9,748 nucleotides of DNA from Nitrospina sp. (GTDB taxonomy: Bacteria; Nitrospinota; Nitrospinia; Nitrospinales; VA-1): contig JABGTQ010000075.1 of assembly GCA_018647025.1 (NCBI GenBank), positions 1 through 9,748 of the forward strand. Reading direction: 5' to 3'. The notes under the pieces were generated by a model. It was given only the letters and a program-made list of their open reading frames with translations, ran no database searches and was not told the origin of the DNA. The translations under genes and the position numbers were made by a program. Below are positions 1 through 6,236 of the stretch, one piece after another. Every line of letters starts with the position of its first letter. Position 1 is the stretch's first letter.

Positions 1-1
1 C

Positions 2-400
2 GGTTTCCCTGCCATACCCGTTAAAATCCTTCGCCCTAAGGTTGAAGTTGACCTTATTGAAAGCCAGCGAAAGAGGGCCAATTTCCTTAAAACAACTATT
101 CGCTCCATTAAGTTATCCAATATTCAGTGTTTCCATGGTCGAGTTGCGGATTTTCCAGAGTTTGTCGGGAAATACGATTTTGTAACTTTGCGTCACGTAG
201 TCGAACCAAAGTTAAGCTTGCATTTAGGGGTTCGTCTTTTAAGGGATGGAGGTAGCTTGGTTTTACAGACTAGCCGCGACTATTTCTTTCAGCCCGACTT
301 TCTTGATGCCCTTTTGCTTTCTCTGACGGATGAAATTATTTTTGAAGGGTCGGATAATTCTCATTCTAAAGTCATGGTCTTAAAGCGTAGCCTTATCTAA
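2..400 (+). CDS. rsmG: 16S rRNA (guanine-N7) methyltransferase RsmG, 3' part only
   Basis: RsmG (GidB) uses S-adenosylmethionine to methylate N7 of a guanine in the 530 loop of 16S rRNA. The gene is cut by the left edge, so the start and N-terminal helices are missing; 132 codons and a TAA stop remain. The visible part opens in the SAM-binding glycine loop (GFPAIPVKI). It continues through the acidic end of strand 2 (DLIES), KRANFL, a GRVADF segment and YDFVTLRHV, all in family order. The family usually has SRA where this protein has LRH, a small divergence. The first in-frame ATG, at 188, is internal to the domain and is not a start. rsmG just upstream of parAB is the classic origin-proximal arrangement. 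The identification is from motif pattern and context, and I am confident. Confidence 0.9.
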   Translation, partial: GFPAIPVKILRPKVEVDLIESQRKRANFLKTTIRSIKLSNIQCFHGRVADFPEFVGKYDFVTLRHVVEPKLSLHLGVRLLRDGGSLVLQTSRDYFFQPDFLDALLLSLTDEIIFEGSDNSHSKVMVLKRSLI

Positions 401-432
401 AATAATTTTCCTGTCCGCAATCTGAGCGCGAT

Positions 433-448
433 TGTTTCACGTGGAACA
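433..448. promoter_or_regulatory. parS centromere site 1
   Basis: The 16-mer TGTTTCACGTGGAACA differs from a perfect palindrome at one symmetric pair and matches the widely conserved chromosomal parS consensus bound by ParB. It lies 32 bp after the rsmG stop and 117 bp before the parA start. ParB loads at such sites and spreads along DNA, and ParA then moves the complex. Seen directly; function follows from the consensus and the adjacent parB. Confidence 0.93.
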
Positions 449-474
449 TATTTAGTTTTTTTGGAAGACCCTGA

Positions 475-490
475 TGTTCCACGTGGAACA
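475..490. promoter_or_regulatory. parS centromere site 2 (perfect palindrome)
   Basis: TGTTCCACGTGGAACA is a perfect 16-bp palindrome and a full parS match. It begins exactly 42 bp after site 1, so the two sites should lie on the same helical face, about four turns apart. It sits just upstream of the candidate parA promoter, where bound ParB could repress parAB. Confidence 0.94.
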
Positions 491-500
491 ATCGTTAAAG

Positions 501-530
501 TTAGAAATTGTATAGGGTTTGTGCTACTCT
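501..530 (+). promoter_or_regulatory. candidate parAB promoter
   Basis: A possible extended -10 element reads TGCTACTCT, with the hexamer at 525-530 and the TG at 522-523. A weak -35 (TTAGAA, 501-506) lies 18 bp upstream. Transcription would begin near 537, before the AGGGAGAG ribosome-binding stretch at 548-555 and the parA ATG at 566. The hexamers are imperfect, so this is tentative. Its position 10 bp after parS site 2 would fit ParB autoregulation. Confidence 0.3.
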
Positions 531-565
531 GCTCAAAATTTGGTTTTAGGGAGAGTTGGCCGTTT

Positions 566-1420
566 ATGGGGAAAATAATAAGCGTTGCGAATCAAAAAGG
601 TGGGGTTGGAAAAACCACAACAGCCGTTAATCTTGCCGCTTGCTTGGCCCTGTCTGGCAGAAAAGTCCTAGTGGTTGATATGGATCCTCAGGGCAATGCT
701 TCAAGTGGGCTTGGGGTTAATCTTAAAGAAAATCAAAGGGGAGTTTACGAGCTGCTAGCGGACGACCTCTCTCTTGAACTTGTTGTTTATCCCACAGAGA
801 TTGATACCTTAAAGATTATTCCTTCAAACGTAGAGTTAGCCGGAGCTGAAATTGAGTTAGTAGAGAGAGCTCACAGGGAAAAAATCCTTAGTACGGCTTT
901 AAACGGGGTGACTGAAGAGTATGAATATGTTGTTATAGACTGTCCTCCTTCCTTAGGTCTTCTTACCCTTAATGCCCTGACAGCATCAAATTCTGTTCTT
1001 ATTCCTATGCAGTGTGAGTATTACGCTCTACAGGGGTTGAGCCATTTGCTAAAAACCTTACAATTAATTAAAAAATCACTGAACCCCACTCTTACAGTAG
1101 AGGGCATAGTCCTTACAATGTTTGATAACCGTACGTTATTAACGGGTCAGGTAGAAAGTCAGGTGAGGAACTATTTTAGTGAATATCTAATGGAAACTAT
1201 TATTCCAAGGAATATACGTCTGAGCGAAGCCCCAAGTCATGGGAAGCCTATAGTTTTATATGCTAATCGATCTAAGGGATCCGACTCATATGTTGAATTA
1301 GCCAAGGAAGTAATTAAGCGAACAAAAGGTGAAATGGTTTTTCCTAAGGTAGAACCACAGGAAATTGCTTATGAAGAATGGATAAAAGAAAATAAACTCA
1401 GAGATTTTTCAAAAAAATAG
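566..1420 (+). CDS. parA: Chromosome-partitioning ATPase ParA (Soj)
   Basis: ParA is a cytoplasmic, nucleoid-binding SIMIBI ATPase that moves ParB-parS complexes to segregate replicated origins. The 284-residue protein shows the deviant Walker A KGGVGKTT (residues 11-18, signature Lys11 and catalytic Lys16), VDMDPQGN with Asp38/Asp40, Walker B VVIDCPPS with Asp125, and the late LSEAPSHGKP segment typical of Soj-type ParA. It is slightly longer than most Soj proteins because of a charged C-terminal tail. The reading frame is open from a TTG at 461, but that would translate parS site 2. The ATG at 566 gives the family N-terminus (MGKIISVANQ) and follows a purine-rich AGGGAGAG, so I chose it. 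parB follows after 50 bp, probably co-transcribed. Confidence 0.97.
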   Translation: MGKIISVANQKGGVGKTTTAVNLAACLALSGRKVLVVDMDPQGNASSGLGVNLKENQRGVYELLADDLSLELVVYPTEIDTLKIIPSNVELAGAEIELVERAHREKILSTALNGVTEEYEYVVIDCPPSLGLLTLNALTASNSVLIPMQCEYYALQGLSHLLKTLQLIKKSLNPTLTVEGIVLTMFDNRTLLTGQVESQVRNYFSEYLMETIIPRNIRLSEAPSHGKPIVLYANRSKGSDSYVELAKEVIKRTKGEMVFPKVEPQEIAYEEWIKENKLRDFSKK

Positions 1421-1470
1421 ATTACCTGATGTGATCTTTACCTAAATATAACATAAATAGAGAATTACAT

Positions 1471-2325
1471 ATGAAACGAAAAGCTTTGGGGAGGGGGATA
1501 GAGGCACTGATCCCTAGTTTTAAAGAGGATACGCCTGTTGGAGAATACGCTACCGGACCGGTAGAACTACTGATTGATGAAATAGTCCCTAACCCGTTAC
1601 AGCCAAGAAAATATTTTAATGATGCGCATCTTGAAGAGCTTGAAAACTCTATAAGAGAACATGGAGTGATTCAACCAATTATAGTCCAAAAGGGTCTAAA
1701 GTCTTATGAACTTATAGTTGGCGAACGCCGTTGGCGTGCTAGTAAAAAAGTAGGGCTCAAGAAAATTCCAGCCGTTGTGCGTGAGGCTACTGACACAGAA
1801 TCTCTTGAGCTTGCTTTGATCGAAAATCTTAATAGGCAGGACCTTAATCCTATTGAAGAGGCGGATGGTTATGCACGTTTAGCAAAGGACTTTAAGCTTA
1901 CCCAGGAAAAAATTGCTCAACGTATGGGGAAAAGTAGGGAGTCTGTAGCCAATGCAATGAGGCTTCTTAAGCTACCCCGTAAAGTAAAAGAAGATATTAT
2001 TGGCGGACGATTAACAATGGGACATGGGCGAGCCCTTTTGGGCTTAAAAAACGAAAAAGATGTTGAGGTTTTAAGAAAAAAAATAGTAATACAAACATTA
2101 AATGTTCGGGAGACAGAGGCTCTGGTTAATAAGACGCATCAAAATACAGAGAGTCCAGTAAGGGAAAAACCTAAAAAAAATATCTTCATCAAAAAATTGG
2201 AAACCGAATTGGAGCGAAAATTAGGTACGAAAGTAAAAATTGATCCAAATATAAAAGGTGGTAAAGTGATCATTAATTATTATTCAGAGGATGATTTAGA
2301 ACGTATCCGAAGATTAATTAATTAG
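1471..2325 (+). CDS. parB: Chromosome-partitioning protein ParB (Spo0J), CTP-dependent DNA clamp
   Basis: ParB binds parS, hydrolyses CTP while sliding and spreading on DNA, and stimulates ParA. This 284-residue protein has the whole family layout. The N-terminal KALGRGIEALIP segment (4-15) is the ParA-interacting region. The CTP-binding domain has the GERRWRA arginine motif (84-90) and ENLNRQDLNPIEEA (118-131). A helix-turn-helix around 143-165 (TQEKIAQRMGKSRESVANAM) recognises parS. A charged linker (about 222-238) leads to a C-terminal dimerisation domain (239-284). The start has a weak ribosome site (AGAGAA, 1459-1464). Its target sites are the two parS sequences upstream of parA. Confidence 0.97.
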   Translation: MKRKALGRGIEALIPSFKEDTPVGEYATGPVELLIDEIVPNPLQPRKYFNDAHLEELENSIREHGVIQPIIVQKGLKSYELIVGERRWRASKKVGLKKIPAVVREATDTESLELALIENLNRQDLNPIEEADGYARLAKDFKLTQEKIAQRMGKSRESVANAMRLLKLPRKVKEDIIGGRLTMGHGRALLGLKNEKDVEVLRKKIVIQTLNVRETEALVNKTHQNTESPVREKPKKNIFIKKLETELERKLGTKVKIDPNIKGGKVIINYYSEDDLERIRRLIN

Positions 2326-2371
2326 ATTACAGAAAATTTTTCGGACATTGGTATAGCTATAGGAGAAAGAA

Positions 2372-2755
2372 ATGGTTCAAAAAAACGATGAATTACCAAT
2401 AAAAGCTTATCTAGGAGTAGAGGCTTTATTTAAAGGGACATTAAGTTTTGATGGTATTGTGAGAATTGACGGTAAGTTTGAGGGTAAAATACAGACGAAA
2501 GACACTCTCGTTATTGGCGAGACGGGGGAGATTATAGCAGACGTTGAGGTAGGTATTCTTGTTTGCAAGGGTAAGCTGCATGGGACTGTATTAGCGACGG
2601 AAAAAATAGAAATGCATCCAGCAAGTACAATTACAGGAGATGTGAAGTCACCCGCCCTGAGCATAGAGCTAGGTGCTGTTCTTGATGGACATTTAAACAT
2701 GACAGAAAAAGAGAGCAAAAAAGTTATTAACCTCGTAGAACAGAAGAAACAATAA
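2372..2755 (+). CDS. Bactofilin (DUF583 cytoskeletal scaffold protein)
   Basis: Bactofilins polymerise without nucleotide into membrane-associated filaments made of a right-handed beta-helix. They act as scaffolds for cell-wall enzymes, stalk or curvature machinery, or, in Myxococcus, for ParABS components. The 127-residue protein has short tails around a core at about 13-108. The core has repeated hydrophobic strands and glycine turns: VEALFKGTLSFDGIVRIDGKFEGKI, then GETGEIIADVEV, CKGKLHGTV and GAVLDGHL. There is no signal peptide or membrane helix, as usual. A good AGGAGA ribosome site (2361-2366) precedes the ATG. The 46-bp gap after parB suggests a parA-parB-bactofilin operon, an arrangement known in several lineages. 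I do not assign bacA, bacM or ccmA because paralogues cannot be separated by eye. Confidence 0.93.
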   Translation: MVQKNDELPIKAYLGVEALFKGTLSFDGIVRIDGKFEGKIQTKDTLVIGETGEIIADVEVGILVCKGKLHGTVLATEKIEMHPASTITGDVKSPALSIELGAVLDGHLNMTEKESKKVINLVEQKKQ

Positions 2756-2801
2756 ATTACTATTTATAGGATTGATAGATTATTTATTCTCCGGCTTCAC
2801 G

Positions 2802-2807
2802 TATAAT
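2802..2807 (+). promoter_or_regulatory. possible -10 box for rsmI
   Basis: A perfect TATAAT lies in the 92-bp gap between the bactofilin gene and rsmI, 40 bp before the rsmI ATG. No convincing -35 sits 16-18 bp upstream; a TTGATA at 2772-2777 is too distant at 24 bp. The region is AT-rich, so chance is a real alternative. Confidence 0.25.
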
Positions 2808-2847
2808 CTTTAAGCTATTTTTTAAAAAGTGCTAAATATAATTCAGG

Positions 2848-3570
2848 ATGAGTAATACAAAAGAGGTGGCTGAAGAATTAGGAACCTTATATATTGTAAG
2901 TACTCCGATTGGTAATTTAAAAGATGCCACTCACCGTTCATTGGAGGTTCTTAGTGATGTTGACTTAATTGCTGCAGAAGATACAAGGCGGACTTCTATC
3001 TTGTTAAAGCATTATACTATCAAGACACCTCTCACAAGCTTTAACAGCTATAATCAAGTAAAAAAATCTTATGGGTTGATTGCTCGTCTTAAAGAAGGGC
3101 AAGACTTAGCACTTGTGTCAGATGCTGGTACACCTGGGGTTTCGGATCCTCTTTATCACTTGGTAAAGGCCGCGCTCCATGAACGAGTACCTTTGGTTTC
3201 GCTTCCAGGTCCATCGTCTGTATTGGTTGCACTCACAATATCAGGTCTGCCGATTAATCGTTTTGTGTTTGAAGGGTTTCTCCCCCGTAAAAAAGGCCGT
3301 AAAAAATTAATAGAAGAGTTAACACAAGAAAAAAGAACCATTGTAATTTTTGAATCACCACACAGAATAGCGAAAACCCTAAATGAACTTTCCAAAGTCA
3401 TGGGTGACCGTGAAGCTGTTATAGCAAGAGAGTTGACTAAACTTTATGAGGAAGTGATACGAGGAACCCTAGGATCTCTAGCTGTTATGGCTGAAAAAAA
3501 AAAATTAAAAGGTGAAATCACACTTGTTATTTCTGGGGCTCCAAAGATTAAAATAGAGAGGACTAAATGA
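2848..3570 (+). CDS. rsmI: 16S rRNA (cytidine-2'-O) methyltransferase RsmI, short form
   Basis: RsmI methylates the 2'-O of C1402 (E. coli numbering) in the 16S rRNA decoding centre, using S-adenosylmethionine. The 240-residue tetrapyrrole-methylase fold shows GTLYIVSTPIGNL (12-24), AEDTRR (43-48), SDAGTPGVSDP (91-101), LPGPSS (119-124), FEGFLPRK (141-148), FESPHR (168-173) and ELTKLYEE (195-202). It ends soon after the catalytic fold; the roughly 45-residue C-terminal extension of E. coli RsmI (286 residues) is absent. An unbroken run of 11 A (3494-3504) encodes residues 216-219. Slippage there would meet a stop within a few codons in either frame. No good ribosome site precedes the ATG (AGG touches it), but the N-terminus fits the family. 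The TGA overlaps the next gene's ATG (ATGA), implying translational coupling. Confidence 0.95.
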   Translation: MSNTKEVAEELGTLYIVSTPIGNLKDATHRSLEVLSDVDLIAAEDTRRTSILLKHYTIKTPLTSFNSYNQVKKSYGLIARLKEGQDLALVSDAGTPGVSDPLYHLVKAALHERVPLVSLPGPSSVLVALTISGLPINRFVFEGFLPRKKGRKKLIEELTQEKRTIVIFESPHRIAKTLNELSKVMGDREAVIARELTKLYEEVIRGTLGSLAVMAEKKKLKGEITLVISGAPKIKIERTK

Positions 3571-4889
3571 GCGTTGTTTCGATTATTGGACATAAAGGAG
3601 GTGTGGGGAAAACCACATTGTCTATAAATATAGCTGCCGCAATAACTAAAGCAATACATTCAAGTAATATTGATGAACCAGTTTGTTTATTAGATCTAGA
3701 CTTAAGATTACCAACCATTACAGAAATCCTAAATAGTCACCCTCAAAAAACTTTTTTTAATCTATTTGAACTGTTGGCTAACAGTACTTATCAACTAGAC
3801 TTTTTACAAAATCTGTATCAAATTCTAATTCCTTTTAAAGAATATAAAACAGGGGCTATTGCCAAGGAAAACCCTCGCCTATTAAAAAGTATTGCGAAAT
3901 ATAAAAATTTGAATGAAGAGTTATTTAATAATGCTGAATTTGAGTTTGGAGATCAAATACACGAATTATTCCTGATGCGCGGAGAAATTGAACGGCCTTC
4001 TGATTTAAAAAGAAGGAATGTTACCCAATTATTCAATCGTATTGATATTAACAAATTTAAAAATACATTACGTGAATGTGAGGGCAGTGCACGAGCAGAT
4101 ATAAATGATTATATTTCATACATCGAGGAGTACGGTTTTTCAATTCTGGGAGGAGAGGTGCCCATTCTTGGAAAAAAGAAACATAGGCAGCGTATTAACG
4201 AACCAGAGTTTCTGGTCTTATTTATAGAGTTTATCCAAGAGGTATGCGAAAAATTTAAACATGTAATATTAGATACTCCGGCAGGTGGAGTCAACCACCT
4301 GTCGTCCATAATGAACTCAATAGACCAGATTTTATTTGTGTTCGATGTGAGTAATACCGTAGCTGTTAAAGGGAGTATCGACTCCATACATACATTTATG
4401 GATTATTATGAAGATTTTTATGAAAATTATAAGAATGGACTTTTGACGGGTATGGATAAGACTTATGTTGATCGGCTAATTGTCTCAAGGGGTGGGAAAG
4501 CAGTTGAACAGGCATTAGAAACTAAAAAAATGTGCATTGTTTTTAACCGTAGTCAGAAAATAAATGAAGTCACTCAATCTCTAGACCAATTAAGGGAATA
4601 TTTAGATACACTAGGTAAATATGAGAAGTATAGAGATCGTATTTATCTAGTTGGATTAATTCCAAATAACAAGGTTATAAATATCACAAACAATCGGGGG
4701 AGCTTATTTTATGGTAAGGATAAAAAGTTGACGTATAGAATAGACTCCATTGCCAAAAATATTATTGATCCAAATATAAACTCCCCAACCCTTGCAAATT
4801 CTAACAAGGAAATCATTTCATTTCTTGAAAAAAAATCCACACTTGGTTTTCGTAAAACTTATAGTCGTATTGCGAGTAGTTTAAGTTGA
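3567..4889 (+). CDS. MinD/ParA-type ATPase with large internal insertion, function unknown
   Basis: I do not recognise this 440-residue protein beyond its superfamily. It has a deviant Walker A at the N-terminus (GHKGGVGKTT, with Lys10 and Lys15), a DLDLRLPT segment (43-50) like MinD's DxD loop, and Walker B VILDTPAGG (233-241). The PAG resembles MinD more than the CPPS of the Soj-type ParA upstream. Some 140 residues (about 55-195), charged and probably helical, separate DLDL from GGEVPILG, where MinD and ParA have far less. The last 20 residues include LGFRKTYSRIASSL. Its Phe428, Tyr432, Ile435 and Leu439 fall on one helical face beside Arg429, Lys430 and Arg434, resembling a membrane-targeting amphipathic helix; that is inference. 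The start overlaps the rsmI stop. Possible roles are positioning of the downstream wall enzyme, flagella or the bactofilin. Confidence 0.85.
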   Translation: MSVVSIIGHKGGVGKTTLSINIAAAITKAIHSSNIDEPVCLLDLDLRLPTITEILNSHPQKTFFNLFELLANSTYQLDFLQNLYQILIPFKEYKTGAIAKENPRLLKSIAKYKNLNEELFNNAEFEFGDQIHELFLMRGEIERPSDLKRRNVTQLFNRIDINKFKNTLRECEGSARADINDYISYIEEYGFSILGGEVPILGKKKHRQRINEPEFLVLFIEFIQEVCEKFKHVILDTPAGGVNHLSSIMNSIDQILFVFDVSNTVAVKGSIDSIHTFMDYYEDFYENYKNGLLTGMDKTYVDRLIVSRGGKAVEQALETKKMCIVFNRSQKINEVTQSLDQLREYLDTLGKYEKYRDRIYLVGLIPNNKVINITNNRGSLFYGKDKKLTYRIDSIAKNIIDPNINSPTLANSNKEIISFLEKKSTLGFRKTYSRIASSLS

Positions 4890-4912
4890 CCTACCAGTAG
4901 CCAATTAATATC

Positions 4913-4940
4913 TTGTGATTCAATGATTTCCAGATAAAAT
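4913..4940 (+). promoter_or_regulatory. candidate promoter for the L,D-transpeptidase gene
   Basis: TTGTGA (4913-4918) and TAAAAT (4935-4940) are separated by 16 bp, a reasonable sigma-70 match inside the 140-bp gap before the transpeptidase gene. Transcription would start near 4947. If real, the transpeptidase gene can be expressed apart from rsmI and the ATPase gene. Confidence 0.4.
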
Positions 4941-5029
4941 AAAAAACAATAATCATAGAGTGGGGTTTTATTATCCACTTGTGGCTTTATCGCATAAAAA
5001 TTCTAAGCTCAATTTTTAGTGAGTCAAAC

Positions 5030-6184
5030 ATGTTTGTAAAAGAAAAAATAAAAAACCTAACGGTTACAGAATTTAATCTGATTGCCAATAAGAATCCGAG
5101 TGGGAGTTATGACCGGATTACGAGGGAAGCCCTTCTTCATATAATTCATAAACTAGAGAGCAGTTATGAAGCGCATACTGACTTGGAACGAAAACTTTTC
5201 TACAAGTTTAGAAAAGCAAAATTCAACGCTCTAGAAAAAAAGTCAAAACAGGTCAAACTAGAAGTCATGCGTTACCAACTATCGAGTAATGCAAAACAAT
5301 ATATTAAGCTGATAGCTTCAGCCAGTTTTATACTGGTGATAGCGGGGTATATGGTGTATGAATTTATTTTAGATAGGGATACCAGACAACAGGTTGATGT
5401 AGCTTTTTACGAAGGCCTAAATAAAGCGGGACTGGTTTCTAAAAAGGGATTAGAAAAAATTCAACAAACCCTTCAGACGGCAACCCACAAATTAAAAGAA
5501 ACTTCTAAAGAAAACGATCAACTAAACCAAGTTGTTGAACAGATGATTCATAACAACAAAACTACCGAAAACCTGAAATACATTCTCAAACAAATTTATA
5601 ATGATCCAAAAACAAAATATGTAAAAATGCGGAACCTTAACATTATACAATATGGTGACAAAGAAATAGGGCGGTACAAGAATGAGGCTAATTTATGGTA
5701 TGTTCTTGGTGTTGTGGAACAAGGTTTAATGCGTATTTTTTATAAAGATGAAGAAATCCTCCAGATAAGAGCTATATTTGGGCGTTCAGGTGAAGAGACC
5801 CCCGTGGGCAATTATTTGATTAAAAATCGCTCCTTCAAACCGACTTGGTATAAGAAAGAAGATGTCAATGGTCGCATAAAAGTTCGTGCTATTCCCTTTG
5901 GTGATCCAGACCATGAAATTGGGCATTGGTGGTTGGGGTTGAAAAAATTAGGGGACCCAGTGCCGGGAAGTTATGGTATCCATGGAGTAAACGCTGGTAA
6001 AGTGAACGAATTTTTTAAAAAGAATTTTGATTGGAGAAATGGTAGTGCTGGATGTCCAAATATTCAAGAGTGGTATCTACATTTTCTTGGTAAGGTTTTG
6101 CCTACTGAAACTAAAGTCAATATAGTTTCTAAAGATAAGTGGGACAAAAGTCTAGATCTCTCCGAAGCTGCTACCACTGCTTGA
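5030..6184 (+). CDS. Membrane-anchored YkuD-family L,D-transpeptidase
   Basis: YkuD enzymes form 3-3 cross-links in peptidoglycan, attach lipoproteins to it, or cut such links, using a catalytic cysteine. From the ATG at 5030 the protein has 384 residues. A basic, probably cytoplasmic region (1-90) is followed by one transmembrane helix (about 91-114), then a periplasmic part with a likely coiled coil (about 138-172). A YkuD-like domain covers about 225-366, with RAIFGRSGEETPVGNYLI, YGIHGVN (His318) and GSAGCPN (Cys342). The usual S/T-H-G-C signature reads SAGC, so the His two before Cys is Ala. A TTG at 4979 would add 17 residues but lacks a ribosome site; ATG 5030 has a weak one (TAGTGAG). 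The upstream ATPase is a possible cytoplasmic partner. Family call fairly firm, reaction unknown. Confidence 0.82.
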   Translation: MFVKEKIKNLTVTEFNLIANKNPSGSYDRITREALLHIIHKLESSYEAHTDLERKLFYKFRKAKFNALEKKSKQVKLEVMRYQLSSNAKQYIKLIASASFILVIAGYMVYEFILDRDTRQQVDVAFYEGLNKAGLVSKKGLEKIQQTLQTATHKLKETSKENDQLNQVVEQMIHNNKTTENLKYILKQIYNDPKTKYVKMRNLNIIQYGDKEIGRYKNEANLWYVLGVVEQGLMRIFYKDEEILQIRAIFGRSGEETPVGNYLIKNRSFKPTWYKKEDVNGRIKVRAIPFGDPDHEIGHWWLGLKKLGDPVPGSYGIHGVNAGKVNEFFKKNFDWRNGSAGCPNIQEWYLHFLGKVLPTETKVNIVSKDKWDKSLDLSEAATTA

Positions 6185-6236
6185 TTACTACCCTTATTTC
6201 CTTAAAAATTACATACCCCGAAGAGGATAGATCTTA

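Noticed and set aside
461..565. A TTG-initiated 35-residue extension of ParA
   Set aside because: It would translate parS site 2, its residues match no ParA N-terminus, and the ATG at 566 gives the canonical family start with a purine-rich site upstream.
2407..2718. Minus-strand open frame opposite the bactofilin gene, and similar minus-strand frames elsewhere
   Set aside because: These lie inside well-supported + strand genes, show no family motifs and have no ribosome sites of note.
4971..4979. TTATCCACT resembling a DnaA box in the gap before the transpeptidase gene
   Set aside because: It mismatches the consensus at the last base and stands alone; no cluster of DnaA boxes or unwinding element accompanies it, so I do not call an origin.
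4959..4979. Inverted repeat AGTGG...CCACT
   Set aside because: A five-base stem with an 11-base loop and no T-run is not enough for a terminator or operator call.
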